Source of the DNA: Persephonella atlantica
Lineage (GTDB): Bacteria > Aquificota > Aquificia > Aquificales > Hydrogenothermaceae
DNA length: 64,000 nucleotides
NCBI RefSeq assembly: GCF_016617615.1
Contig: NZ_JAACYA010000001.1
Coordinates: forward strand, 372,001-436,000
Direction of reading: 5' to 3'
Shown here: positions 35,131-43,614 of the stretch, piece after piece
Numbering within the stretch: the stretch's first letter is position 1
Layout of the letters: the number at the start of each line of letters is the position of its first letter
The notes under the pieces: model-generated
Told to the model about the DNA's origin: nothing
The model's input: the letters and a program-made list of their open reading frames with translations, nothing else
Database searches by the model: none
Position numbers and translations under genes: made by a program

Positions 35131-36486
35131 TTACTGGTTGTTATTTTGCTGGTTATTTAGCTGCAGACCTGCAGCAAAATTCTGTATTCTGAGCTGTAGA
35201 GCTTGCATTTCAGACAGATAGACTTCTAATCTTGCAAATTTCATCCTCATACTTTCTATCTCTTTGTTTATGTTAACAGTCATTCTGTTTATCCTTTCGT
35301 CTATATCTCTTATTCTGTTACTGTAATTTGTGCTAATTCTTGAAACATTATCAGTATAAGTGTTTATGTAATTTTCTAAACTACTTGCAAAGTTTTGTAG
35401 GACTGTTTTAGCTTCTGGATTTTTTATAAATTCATCAAAAGCTTCACTGTTTATTTTTAAAAGACCTTTTGTCGTCTCGGCATCATTACTGGCTGTATCT
35501 ATGATACCGTATTTACCTAAACTATCTGATATAATTCTGAATATTGACGAGACCATGCTGTTTAGACTGCTTTCCCCTGCCAGGGGAGCATCTTTACCTG
35601 TAGCTTTCTGCACAGTTTGGAGCAGCTGGTTGTATCCGTCTATTATTTTCTCTAATTTGCTCTTTATACTCCCTGTATCCTGAGTTATAGTTAAGTCTGT
35701 TGTCCCAACATCCTTAACAGTTATACTTACTCCTGTTATTATGTTGTCAAAACTGTTAGTGGAAGAACTGAATGTTATTCCATTTAAAACTATCTGTGCA
35801 TCCTGAGCAGAAACTGTTTCATAGGTTTTTGATGTATTTTCACTGAACACTCCAGCAGAATCATCTCCCGGATTTGCTGCATCGTCTATACCTGTTATAC
35901 GGTTGTTCACACCTGTATTTTTAGACATAACTATAAGTTGATAATCAGGAGAGGAGGAACTTCCCACATTTATAATAGATGCCTGCAGGTCTTGAGACTG
36001 ATTAATCTCATCCATAATCTCTTTGAGAGATTTGTTTTGATAGTCTATAGTAAGAGAAGAAGACACACCGTCCTTCAAATAATTTATTGTTAAACTGCCA
36101 GATGCAGTTATCTTTGCATTAATGTCAGAAATCGTGTTAATAGTTCCCACTTTAAAAGAGTTTGCCTGTGCAAGCTGATTCACCTGAAGTGTATAGGAAG
36201 TTTCTAAAGCATCCTGAGTAACAGAGACAGAGGCGACATCTGGATTTGATAAAACTGCCTTTTTTGTGTTGTATATAGAATCTCCCTGTAGAGCAGTCAA
36301 GGGGTCAAGAAATGCGTTTAGCTTGCTTTTTATGGAGTTTATGGCTTCCTGTTTTGCCATCAGTTTTGTCTGGTCTGCCTGAAGCATCTTAACAGGAATC
36401 ATTTTAAGTTCCTGATACTTGGCAAGATAAGCCTGATAGTCAAAACCTGTTCCAGATATGCCGCTAATATAAAATTCTCCGGCCAT
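35131..36486 (-). CDS. fliD: Flagellar filament cap protein FliD
   Basis: HAP2 capping protein guiding flagellin assembly. The start is ATG 36486, giving MAGEFYISGISGTGFDYQAY; AGGAGATTAATC is directly upstream, while the in-frame extension to 36537 overlaps flaG. The FliD N-terminal domain is clear (GFDYQAYLAKYQELKMIP), and a C-terminal coiled coil closes the chain. 451 residues. Part of the flaG-fliD-fliS unit downstream of fliC. Confidence 0.93.
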   Translation of the reverse strand: MAGEFYISGISGTGFDYQAYLAKYQELKMIPVKMLQADQTKLMAKQEAINSIKSKLNAFLDPLTALQGDSIYNTKKAVLSNPDVASVSVTQDALETSYTLQVNQLAQANSFKVGTINTISDINAKITASGSLTINYLKDGVSSSLTIDYQNKSLKEIMDEINQSQDLQASIINVGSSSSPDYQLIVMSKNTGVNNRITGIDDAANPGDDSAGVFSENTSKTYETVSAQDAQIVLNGITFSSSTNSFDNIITGVSITVKDVGTTDLTITQDTGSIKSKLEKIIDGYNQLLQTVQKATGKDAPLAGESSLNSMVSSIFRIISDSLGKYGIIDTASNDAETTKGLLKINSEAFDEFIKNPEAKTVLQNFASSLENYINTYTDNVSRISTNYSNRIRDIDERINRMTVNINKEIESMRMKFARLEVYLSEMQALQLRIQNFAAGLQLNNQQNNNQ

Positions 36487-36496
36487 GATTAATCTC

Positions 36497-36859
36497 CTAT
36501 ACCTTCTCATTAAAAAGTAAGCCTGTAACTTCGTCAAGATATTTTGCTATTTTTAGTATCACCTCAGGGGGAATCTGTCTTATAACTTCCTTCGTATCTT
36601 TGTCAACAATCTTTACCACCTTTATACCTGTGTCTTTATCAATCTCCACCTTTAGCTGAGAGTTTAGCATATTAAGTTTTTTGTTCAGATTTTCTACAGC
36701 CTGCTTTATCACTTCCTGAGGAAGTTCTCTTTGTTGCTGTTCAATCTGAAAGTTTCCCTGTTTCTGGGTTTTTTGAATCTGAGCTCTGTCAAGGGCTTCA
36801 ACATTTTGAGCATTCATATTAATGCTTGCCTGTGTGCCAGAGATTGCTTTTATATCCAT
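36497..36859 (-). CDS. flaG: FlaG-family flagellar protein
   Basis: 120 residues with the conserved FlaG C-terminal half: DKDTGIKVVKIVDKDT then EVIRQIPPEVILKIAKYLDE. FlaG influences filament length. The N terminus is Gln-rich and variable, as usual. It lies 96 bases downstream of fliC, beyond a hairpin region, and 10 bases before fliD. No FliA promoter is visible directly upstream, so it may depend on read-through from fliC. Confidence 0.88.
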   Translation of the reverse strand: MDIKAISGTQASINMNAQNVEALDRAQIQKTQKQGNFQIEQQQRELPQEVIKQAVENLNKKLNMLNSQLKVEIDKDTGIKVVKIVDKDTKEVIRQIPPEVILKIAKYLDEVTGLLFNEKV

Positions 36860-36888
36860 GGCTAAACCCCGTTTTTATTTTTAATTTA

Positions 36889-36929
36889 CCTCTTTAAAAG
36901 TCCCTGACAAGAAGGAACCTTTAAAGAGG
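36889..36929. repeat. 10-bp inverted repeat between fliC and flaG
   Basis: CCTCTTTAAA and TTTAAAGAGG flank a 21-base loop, a perfect 10-bp stem. It follows directly after the fliC hairpin on the transcribed (minus) strand and ends 30 bases before the flaG ATG. It could stabilise the fliC mRNA 3' end or attenuate flaG; no U-tract follows it. Confidence 0.6.
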
Positions 36930-36948
36930 AGGGGGGAATAGTCCCCCT
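36930..36948 (-). terminator. Hairpin after fliC
   Basis: Six-bp stem (AGGGGG/CCCCCT) with a 7-base loop, beginning 7 bases after the fliC stop. The downstream strand is pyrimidine-rich but lacks a U-run, so it may only partly terminate and protect the abundant flagellin mRNA. Confidence 0.55.
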
Positions 36949-36955
36949 AACCCTT

Positions 36956-38473
36956 TTATCTGAGAAGCTGGAGAACGAGCTGTGGAAGCTGATTTGCCTG
37001 AGCAAGCATTGCCATACCAGACTGCATGAGAGTTTGTTGTTTTGTGAAGTTGGACATCTCTTTTGCAAAGTCAACGTTTCTGATACGGGATTCAGCTTCC
37101 CTTGTTTGAGTTGCAGAGAAGTCGTTGTTGTCTATGATAGCTTGCAGGTTAATCTGTATAGAACCAAGAGAAGAACGGAGAGAGTCAACTTTTTTGATAG
37201 TGATATTTATAACTTTCATAGCAAGCTCTGCAGATGTATTATTTGTAACGTCTAAGGCATTTAAATTATTCATTGTAGCCGAACCTGTAGCTGCTGTAAC
37301 TCCCAATCCACCAGAAATTCCTGTTAAGTCATAGTTATAGCTGTTAGGGCCGAGGATATCTATACTTCCCACTCTTACTCCTGATACTGTTCCAGCACTA
37401 CCTGAAGCAACCTGCTGGTTTGTGTCAACCTGTATAAATCTGTTTAAATCTATAGTTGTAGTATTTCCTGTTCCTGTTTTGGCTATCTCAATACCTATTG
37501 TTTCTCCGTCAGTTTCTAATACAAGCTTATTATCAACTGCACTTGCCCTCAGGTTTAAACCAGCAGCAGAAGCCTGAGAGTTTATTTTACTTACAAGGTC
37601 ATCTAATGTTATCACCTCACCTGCATTGTAAGTAATAGAGAAATCTGCTGTCTCTTCTGGCCCTACAAATACACTTATAGTGACAGAATCCCCAGTATCA
37701 ACAGTTATGTTATTCCACGTTTGGTTGGCAACACTTTTGTTTTTAGCTGTTGCTTCTATACCAAGTTCTTGAAGAATTGTGTTGCCGTTAACAAAATCTG
37801 CTATCCTTTTTGCATCTGTTATTTCATCAGCAGTTGGCGTAAGGGTTACTCCTGCAATATTGATTGTCTCAGTAGTTTCAAACTCAAAATCTGACGCATT
37901 GATGTTGTTTACAAGGGTATCTGCAGCACTTTTGTTTCCACCTGTTCCGCTTACCACATAAGCTCCCAAATCAGCAGCCCTTGCACTATCTATAGACATG
38001 GTCAATGTCTGGTCAGCCCTTGCTCCATAATGAATTACTTTGTCTTTAAATGTTCCGTCAAGAAGGTTAATTCCGTTAAATTCTGCAGCTGCTGAAATTC
38101 TGTCAATAGCATCTACTAGTTTTTGAATGTCCCTCTGGAGAGCAAGTCTTGCATTTGCATCGTTAGTATCAGTAGCTGCCTGCTGGGCTTTGGTGTACAT
38201 GTCAGTTAGTTTTTCATAAATCTGTGAAAGTGAAGCTTCTGCTATCTGTGCAGCAGAAATACCGTCCTGAGCGTTTCTTGAACCCTGGTCAAGAGCTTTT
38301 GCCACCAAGTTCAGCTGGTCAGCAATAAACAGTCCTGCAGCATCGTCTTTTGCTGAATTAATCCTGTAACCTGTAGCAAGTCTTTCCAGAGAGGTATTCA
38401 GGTTTCTCTCTGTTTTTAATATGTTCACGTGGGTGAACTCTGCCTGAAAGTTGTAGTTAATTCTGAGTGCCAT
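36956..38473 (-). CDS. fliC: Flagellin
   Basis: Filament subunit, 505 residues. Conserved D0/D1 ends: N-terminal LERLATGYRINSAKDDAAG and C-terminal ESRIRNVDFAKEMSNFTKQQ, ending LPQLVLQLLR. The middle (about 170-390) is a variable, Thr/Asn-rich surface domain. SD GGAGG before the ATG. Expression from a FliA promoter; the cap, chaperone and FlaG genes follow on the same strand. Confidence 0.97.
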   Translation of the reverse strand: MALRINYNFQAEFTHVNILKTERNLNTSLERLATGYRINSAKDDAAGLFIADQLNLVAKALDQGSRNAQDGISAAQIAEASLSQIYEKLTDMYTKAQQAATDTNDANARLALQRDIQKLVDAIDRISAAAEFNGINLLDGTFKDKVIHYGARADQTLTMSIDSARAADLGAYVVSGTGGNKSAADTLVNNINASDFEFETTETINIAGVTLTPTADEITDAKRIADFVNGNTILQELGIEATAKNKSVANQTWNNITVDTGDSVTISVFVGPEETADFSITYNAGEVITLDDLVSKINSQASAAGLNLRASAVDNKLVLETDGETIGIEIAKTGTGNTTTIDLNRFIQVDTNQQVASGSAGTVSGVRVGSIDILGPNSYNYDLTGISGGLGVTAATGSATMNNLNALDVTNNTSAELAMKVINITIKKVDSLRSSLGSIQINLQAIIDNNDFSATQTREAESRIRNVDFAKEMSNFTKQQTLMQSGMAMLAQANQLPQLVLQLLR

Positions 38474-38511
38474 GACTGACTACCTCCAATTTTGTTTTAC
38501 TTTGAGTTTTA

Positions 38512-38538
38512 TTATCGGAGGTGATTTTTAATTTTTTA
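38512..38538 (-). promoter_or_regulatory. Sigma-28 promoter of fliC
   Basis: On the minus strand TAAAAAAT, 11 bases, TCCGATAA; 7 of 8 in the -10 box, TAAA in the -35 box, exact spacing. It lies 38 bases upstream of the flagellin ATG. Confidence 0.8.
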
Positions 38539-38764
38539 GGAAAATTATTAACTTTTGTAAGTTGTTGATGTAGCATTATTTTTACGCTATTTATAATATG
38601 GAGTGCTAATAAATCTAAATAAGTGCAGAATTATAATTATGTTATTTTAAGTTAGTTATTGTTAACTTAGCTTTAAACATTTAAAATTAACCTGAGTCAT
38701 TTCATTAATATTCGAATAGGTTTATAATTTTTAAAAATCTCAACAATTTAATGGAGGATTTACT
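38539..38764 (+). promoter_or_regulatory. AT-rich control region of sqr
   Basis: Non-coding stretch between the fliC promoter and sqr. It holds an inverted repeat TAAGTTA-8 nt-TAACTTA (38648-38669), a 10-bp palindrome TATTCGAATA (38709-38718), and a TATAAT (38723-38728) four bases after it. The -35 region (TTTCAT) is weak, which would suit an activated promoter. Expected start is about 38735, with SD GGAGG before the sqr ATG. No small ORF with an SD was found here. Confidence 0.5.
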
Positions 38765-40189
38765 ATGGCAAAGGTAGTGGTTGTAGGGGCAGGATTTGCA
38801 GGTCATTACGCAGCATTAATTTTAGCTGATGCCCTGAAAGGTAAGGGCTCTCACGAAATCACTGTTATCAGCCGTGTTCCTAAATTCACTTACATTCCTT
38901 CTCTTGTATGGGTAGGAATTGCAAAGATGAACTCAGAAGACGTTCAGTTTGACCTTCAGCCAGTTTACAACAAGTTGGGTATCAGCTTCATCCACGGAGC
39001 TGCAACAGAGGTTCATCCTGACGAGCAGTACGTTGTTGTTGAAAAACCTGATGGAAGCACTCAGCAGGTCAGTTATGACTATCTCCTTATGGCAACAGGT
39101 CCATACCTGAACTTTGAAGGAACACCTGGGCTGGGACCAGACAAAGGGTTTACCCACTCTATCTGTACACCTCCACACGCAACAAAAGCAGCTTCAGCTT
39201 ATCTTGAGCTGGTCAGCAGAATGGAAAAGGGAGACAAAGTAAAAATTGTTATAGGGACAGGACACGGTGCAGCCACATGTCAGGGTGCTGCATTTGAATA
39301 CATATCTAACGTTCATAACGACCTTGTTGATAGAGGTTTGAGAGATAGGGCTGAAATTCTGTGGGTTTCCAATGAACCTGCTTTAGGAGATTTTGGAATT
39401 GATGGTCTTGAGTTCAGACACGGCGGCCAGATTTTTAAAGGGGAAGAGGTTCTTGAATTCCTGTTTGAAAAATACGGCATAAAGTACCAGATAAAATCTG
39501 CTGTTAAAAAGGTTGATGAGAAAAAGATTTACACAATAGACGTTGACGGAAATGAGAACGAAATAGAGTACGATTTTGCAATGCTTATTCCACAGTTTAA
39601 GGCTCAGCCTATCAAATGGATTGACAAAGATGGAAATGACATTACAGATAAAATCTGTAATCCTGCAGGATTTGTTAAGGTTGACGCTGTTTACGGCAAG
39701 CCTTATGACGAATTAGACGGTCCAGACTGGCCGAGAACCTACCAGAACCCAACTTACAAAAATGTGTTTGCTGCAGGTATTGCATTTGCTCCTCCGGGAC
39801 CTCTATCAAGACCATCTCAGGCTCCAGACGGAACACCCATTGCACCAGCACCTCCAAGAACAGGTTACACTGCGGAGCTTTCAGGTAAGGCAGCAGCCCT
39901 GAACATTGTTGATATGATTGAAGGTAGAGAGCCATCTCACACAGCATCAATGGCTGAAACACCAGGGCTTTGTGTAGCATCTCTCAAACACAGCCTGACA
40001 ACAGGAGAAGCTGTAACAATTGCTATTTACCCTGTTGCAAGAAATAGGGCTGCATTCCCTGAATACGGTAGAGATTTAGACAACTGTGTGGCAGAGGTTG
40101 GTCTTGCAGGAGCATGGTTTAAGTACTTCCTGCATCACGCATTCCTTTACAAACTCCAGGCCAAACCTGGATGGAAACTGATACCTTAA
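38765..40189 (+). CDS. sqr: Sulfide:quinone oxidoreductase
   Basis: Membrane-associated FAD enzyme oxidising sulfide to sulfur and passing electrons to quinone. Rossmann motif VVGAGFAGHYAA at the N terminus; the three redox-active cysteines align with those of Aquifex SQR: Cys134 (HSICTPPHA), Cys172 (AATCQGAAFEY) and Cys403 (GLCVASLKH). The C-terminal amphipathic region (WFKYFLHHAFLYKL) is the likely monotopic membrane anchor. At 474 residues it is longer than most SQRs, with a Pro-rich insert near 341-363. Central to sulfur energy metabolism; a 40-residue ORF follows in the same transcript. Confidence 0.88.
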   Translation: MAKVVVVGAGFAGHYAALILADALKGKGSHEITVISRVPKFTYIPSLVWVGIAKMNSEDVQFDLQPVYNKLGISFIHGAATEVHPDEQYVVVEKPDGSTQQVSYDYLLMATGPYLNFEGTPGLGPDKGFTHSICTPPHATKAASAYLELVSRMEKGDKVKIVIGTGHGAATCQGAAFEYISNVHNDLVDRGLRDRAEILWVSNEPALGDFGIDGLEFRHGGQIFKGEEVLEFLFEKYGIKYQIKSAVKKVDEKKIYTIDVDGNENEIEYDFAMLIPQFKAQPIKWIDKDGNDITDKICNPAGFVKVDAVYGKPYDELDGPDWPRTYQNPTYKNVFAAGIAFAPPGPLSRPSQAPDGTPIAPAPPRTGYTAELSGKAAALNIVDMIEGREPSHTASMAETPGLCVASLKHSLTTGEAVTIAIYPVARNRAAFPEYGRDLDNCVAEVGLAGAWFKYFLHHAFLYKLQAKPGWKLIP

Positions 40190-40211
40190 GAAAAATAAGG
40201 AGGGTTTAGAT

Positions 40212-40334
40212 ATGGCTACAAAAAGAGAGATGATGGAAAAGATGTGGAAGTACAGAAAAAATTTCTTTATTCAGCTTATGAGATTTATTGTTTTAGGACT
40301 GCACTTTAACAAGTTAGTTAAAAAAGTCCATTAA
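40212..40334 (+). CDS. 40-residue basic amphipathic ORF downstream of sqr
   Basis: ATG at 40212 is preceded by AGGAGGGTTTAGAT, an excellent SD. The peptide starts MATKREMMEKMWKY, has a hydrophobic centre (FFIQLMRFIVLGLHF) and a basic end (NKLVKKVH). 22 bases after sqr and before a strong terminator, so co-transcribed. No family recognised; a membrane-docking partner of SQR is a guess. Confidence 0.65.
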   Translation: MATKREMMEKMWKYRKNFFIQLMRFIVLGLHFNKLVKKVH

Positions 40335-40340
40335 CTTTAA

Positions 40341-40364
40341 GCCCCCTTTTAGGGGGCTTTTTTT
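40341..40364 (+). terminator. Intrinsic terminator of the sqr operon
   Basis: GCCCCC, TTTTA, GGGGGC, then seven T. The stem extends by two A-T pairs. Its end overlaps the last codon of the convergent clpS. Confidence 0.92.
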
Positions 40365-40635
40365 ATAAAATCACCTCCACAGAAAGGTCTATCTCTTCAA
40401 GGACATTCTGAACATACAGGGCTTCTTCCAAGTCTCCTTCAAAAACTACAGCTTTACCTTTTGTGTGAATTTCCCACGTGAGTGCCTCTGCTGTCTGAAG
40501 GTCACACTTTGTTGCCTTCATAATCTGGTATATCACTTCATCAAAGGTATGCCAGTCATCGTTATAAACAACAACCTTTGCAGGGATACCTATCTCTACC
40601 TTTTTTTCTACTTCTGTTTCAAATCCTACCGCCAT
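40363..40635 (-). CDS. clpS: ClpS adaptor of the Clp protease
   Basis: N-end-rule adaptor that delivers substrates to ClpAP/ClpCP. The 90-residue chain has the substrate-pocket pattern VVVYNDDWHTFDEV and the AEALTWEIHTKGKAVVFEG region. The N-terminal extension is short. Stop is 2 bases after nadD-clpS spacing; clpS starts 2 bases after the nadD stop, so they form an operon. Confidence 0.92.
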   Translation of the reverse strand: MAVGFETEVEKKVEIGIPAKVVVYNDDWHTFDEVIYQIMKATKCDLQTAEALTWEIHTKGKAVVFEGDLEEALYVQNVLEEIDLSVEVIL

Positions 40636-40637
40636 CT

Positions 40638-41267
40638 TCAGCCCCGGTACAGTTTTTTTAATAAAATATATTTTTCAACCTCTGGTAAAACAAGATATTT
40701 TATAGATTTTCCTGCCTTTACTCTTCTTCTTATTTCTGTTGATGATATATCTATTCTACGGCTGTCAAAAAAGTAAATGTGAGAAGGTCTTTTCCTGTTT
40801 ATCCTGCTACTGTTTGAAAACTTTATGCTGGGAAAATTTTTGCTGACGTAACTTTTTACTTTTTCCTGTGTATCCTTACCTCTACCTAAAACTATAAAGT
40901 TTGTAAGACAGATCAGCTCCTGAGGATTTTTCCATCTGTGGAGTGTTAAAAATGCATCTGTCCCAACAATAAAAACAGGTATGTGGTCTAATAGCTGTGT
41001 ATAATGCTTTATAGTGTCAATAGTGTAAGACTTTCCTTTTCTTTTTATCTCTAAATCATCTATATCAAAAAAAGGATTGTACTGAATACTTATCTTCAGC
41101 ATATGCAGTCTATCTGATGCTGATGCTCTGCTTTTTCTTTTTAGGGGAGAATGGTACGCAGGGACAAATATAATCCTGTCTAATCCATAATACTCCCTTA
41201 CATCCTCAGCTATCCTGAGATGACCTATATGAACAGGGTCAAAACTTCCGCCATACAGTCCAACCAT
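40638..41267 (-). CDS. nadD: Nicotinate-nucleotide adenylyltransferase NadD
   Basis: Adenylates nicotinate mononucleotide in NAD synthesis. GGSFDPVHIGHLR at about 6-18 carries the (H/T)xGH nucleotidyltransferase motif; SSTEIRRRVKAG near the C terminus is the second signature. 209 residues, normal. Confidence 0.94.
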   Translation of the reverse strand: MVGLYGGSFDPVHIGHLRIAEDVREYYGLDRIIFVPAYHSPLKRKSRASASDRLHMLKISIQYNPFFDIDDLEIKRKGKSYTIDTIKHYTQLLDHIPVFIVGTDAFLTLHRWKNPQELICLTNFIVLGRGKDTQEKVKSYVSKNFPSIKFSNSSRINRKRPSHIYFFDSRRIDISSTEIRRRVKAGKSIKYLVLPEVEKYILLKKLYRG

Positions 41268-41287
41268 AAGAAGTATTATAAAGGAAA

Positions 41288-41306
41288 ATCCCCCACAAAG
41301 GGGGAT
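41288..41306 (-). terminator. Terminator after the HtrA gene
   Basis: Seven-bp stem ATCCCCC/GGGGGAT with a five-base loop, 7 bases past the protease stop on the minus strand, followed by TTTTCCTTTA. It separates htrA from nadD. Confidence 0.8.
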
Positions 41307-41313
41307 GTGTGCA

Positions 41314-42726
41314 TCATTTCTTTTCTGTCTTTATAATAGGCAGAACTGTGTATATCTGAGAGTTTCCTCTCTGTATAAACAGAAGAACTGAATCTTCGTT
41401 TTTCTTTTCTGCTTTTTTAATAGCTTTCCAGAAATCCTTTGCTGACCTTACAGGTTTTCTGTTTATGGTAAGTATAACATCTCCACTTCTTATACCGGCT
41501 TCTTCTGCTATAGAGCCGTATTTTACTCCTAAAACAAACACGCCGTAAGGCACTTTAGGTATTCTGTATCTTTCCACAAGCTCAGGGGTTATGTCTTTCA
41601 CAATAATTCCGTATTTAGCTTCCATGTCCTGCATACTTGCAGGTGTGACCTCTTCTCCATCCCAAGATGTTGTTATTACGTATATATCCTTTTTCTGTCC
41701 ATTTCTGATAACTGTTATTTTCAGTTTTGTTCCGGGAGGATTCCTCATCACATACTTTTGAAGCTGTGATATTTTGGAAACAGGTTTATCGTTAACGGCA
41801 ATAATGATATCCCCTGACTTGATACCTGCTTTTGCAGCAGGACCATCTTTTACAACCTGTGATACAAGAACTCCCTTTTTAACACCAAAATGTTTTGCAA
41901 GCTCTGGTGTTAAGGGCTGAATAATTACGCCGATTTTACTTCTTTTTACTTTTCCGTATTTGAGTATCTGTTCCATAACCCATTTTGCCTGACTTACAGG
42001 AACGGCAAATCCCAGACCCTGTGCTCCAGCTATAATGGCAGTATTTATCCCTACAACCTCACCTTGAAGGTTAATCAGAGGCCCCCCTGAATTTCCCGGA
42101 TTTATGGCAGCATCTGTCTGGATAAATCCTTCTCCAGGATGTCCCGGCAGAGACCTGTCCAGAGCAGATATGATACCCATTGTCACTGTTCCTGTTAAAC
42201 CTAAAGGGCTACCGATAGCAATAACAGTCATTCCCGGCTTTAGACTGTCTGAATCACCTAACTTCAGTTTATGTTTCTTTGCATACTCCTGTATCCCTTC
42301 CTTGAAAGGAACAGCAACCACAGCAATATCACTGAGCTTATCTGTTCCTATGATTTTACCGTCTAACACAATACCGTTTTTAAACTGAACCTTTATGTTC
42401 TGGGCATTCTCAACAACATGATTGTTTGTTAGCAAATAAACAAGTTTTTTCTTGTCATCCACCTTCACAATAAATCCAGAACCGAGACCTTCCTGTCTTT
42501 CTTTAAACTCTGGAACGTTAGGAATTCCAAAAAACTCTCCAAAAGGGCTTCCTGCAAAAGGATTTACGACCTTAACCTCTCTGATGGTGAATATTGTTGC
42601 AACTGCTGGAGAAACCCTGTCAACAAGCTGGATTCTCTCCTGTTCTAACTGCTGCATCAAAGAGGTAGCAAAACCAAACTTAAAGGCAACAAGGAATAAA
42701 ACCAACATATAAAGATGCCGTTTCAT
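41314..42726 (-). CDS. Periplasmic HtrA/DegQ-type serine protease with two PDZ domains
   Basis: Envelope quality-control protease. I place the start at ATG 42726 (SD GGAGGATTTATCA); residues 1-20 are a signal peptide ending FGFA. Catalytic triad: His103 (NNHVVEN), Asp133 (SDIAVVAV), Ser213 (GNSGGP). PDZ1 spans about 245-340 and PDZ2 about 365-465. DegP, DegQ and MucD cannot be separated here. Upstream, a TATAAT on the minus strand at 42760-42755 may be the -10 box. Confidence 0.93.
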   Translation of the reverse strand: MKRHLYMLVLFLVAFKFGFATSLMQQLEQERIQLVDRVSPAVATIFTIREVKVVNPFAGSPFGEFFGIPNVPEFKERQEGLGSGFIVKVDDKKKLVYLLTNNHVVENAQNIKVQFKNGIVLDGKIIGTDKLSDIAVVAVPFKEGIQEYAKKHKLKLGDSDSLKPGMTVIAIGSPLGLTGTVTMGIISALDRSLPGHPGEGFIQTDAAINPGNSGGPLINLQGEVVGINTAIIAGAQGLGFAVPVSQAKWVMEQILKYGKVKRSKIGVIIQPLTPELAKHFGVKKGVLVSQVVKDGPAAKAGIKSGDIIIAVNDKPVSKISQLQKYVMRNPPGTKLKITVIRNGQKKDIYVITTSWDGEEVTPASMQDMEAKYGIIVKDITPELVERYRIPKVPYGVFVLGVKYGSIAEEAGIRSGDVILTINRKPVRSAKDFWKAIKKAEKKNEDSVLLFIQRGNSQIYTVLPIIKTEKK

Positions 42727-42780
42727 TGATAAATCCTCCACTGTGTTAATACTAATTATAACTCTAATACTAAACCTGTC

Positions 42781-42810
42781 TTGTGAAAATGTGGTGAAAG
42801 TAATTATAAT
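42781..42810 (+). promoter_or_regulatory. Promoter giving a leaderless HAD-gene transcript
   Basis: TTGTGA, 18 bases, TATAAT (42805-42810). The ATG of the next gene is at 42817, where transcription should start, and no SD lies between. A leaderless mRNA is therefore predicted. Confidence 0.65.
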
Positions 42811-42816
42811 ACTTTT

Positions 42817-43614
42817 ATGGAAATAAAAGGATTTTTAATAGACCTTGACGGTGTTCTTACAAAGGATGAAAAATTTTCCCCTATAGATGGAGCAGTCAGC
42901 TTTATAAAGTTTTTAAAGAAAAAAAATATACCTTTTGTGATAGCAACAAGCAACTCCCGATTTCCTCCTGAGGAGATTTGCAGAAAGCTGAAAGTCCACG
43001 GCTTTGATATAGAGATAGATAATATCATTTCTCCTCTTGTTATAGCTCCAGAGGTTCTCCGTAGAGAAGGTATAAAAAGTTTATTTGTAGTAGGTTCTGA
43101 AAGTTTGAAAGATTTTCTGAGAAGAAAAGGATTTAAAGTTATTGACAGCCCAGAAGTTGATGGCATACTGATAGGACTTGACAAGAAATTTAACTTTCAG
43201 AAGATGAAGATAGGAACAACAGCTCTGAAGATTTACGGTGCAAAGCTGTATGCTCTGAATAATAACATTATATCCAGAGATGACGACGGTCTGCTTTTTC
43301 CCGGAGTGGGAACTGTTGCCAGAATGTTTTCACAGACCTGTCAGTGTAATCGAGACTTTAAACATTTTGGTAAAATGGGAGAGGAGTACAACAGAGTCGT
43401 CTTTGAGAGATTGGGAAAAAAAGAAGGTGTTGCAATGATAAGTGATGACATATTCGTTGACCTGAAAGGTTATAAAACACTGGGATTAAAAACAATTTTT
43501 GTGACGACAGGAAAGTATGCAGAAAAAGAAGCTAAAGATAAGGATTTTGTTGATATGATTGTTCACAACTTAATGGAAATACCTGACAGGATAAAAATTG
43601 ATACAAAAAATTAA
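42817..43614 (+). CDS. HAD-IIA (NagD-like) sugar or nucleotide phosphatase
   Basis: Cytoplasmic phosphatase of 265 residues. Motif I is DLDGVLT (9-15), motif II ATSNS (about 44-48), a C2 cap lies between, and motif IV SDDIFVDLKG follows. Substrate unknown; NagD relatives act on nucleotide or sugar phosphates. The protein overlaps the ubiA start by 17 bases, implying coupling. Confidence 0.85.
   Translation: MEIKGFLIDLDGVLTKDEKFSPIDGAVSFIKFLKKKNIPFVIATSNSRFPPEEICRKLKVHGFDIEIDNIISPLVIAPEVLRREGIKSLFVVGSESLKDFLRRKGFKVIDSPEVDGILIGLDKKFNFQKMKIGTTALKIYGAKLYALNNNIISRDDDGLLFPGVGTVARMFSQTCQCNRDFKHFGKMGEEYNRVVFERLGKKEGVAMISDDIFVDLKGYKTLGLKTIFVTTGKYAEKEAKDKDFVDMIVHNLMEIPDRIKIDTKN

Noticed and set aside
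38474-38764. tRNA or small RNA gene in the fliC-sqr gap
   Set aside because: No cloverleaf, no GC-rich stem and no T-run; the gap is explained by two promoters and short inverted repeats.
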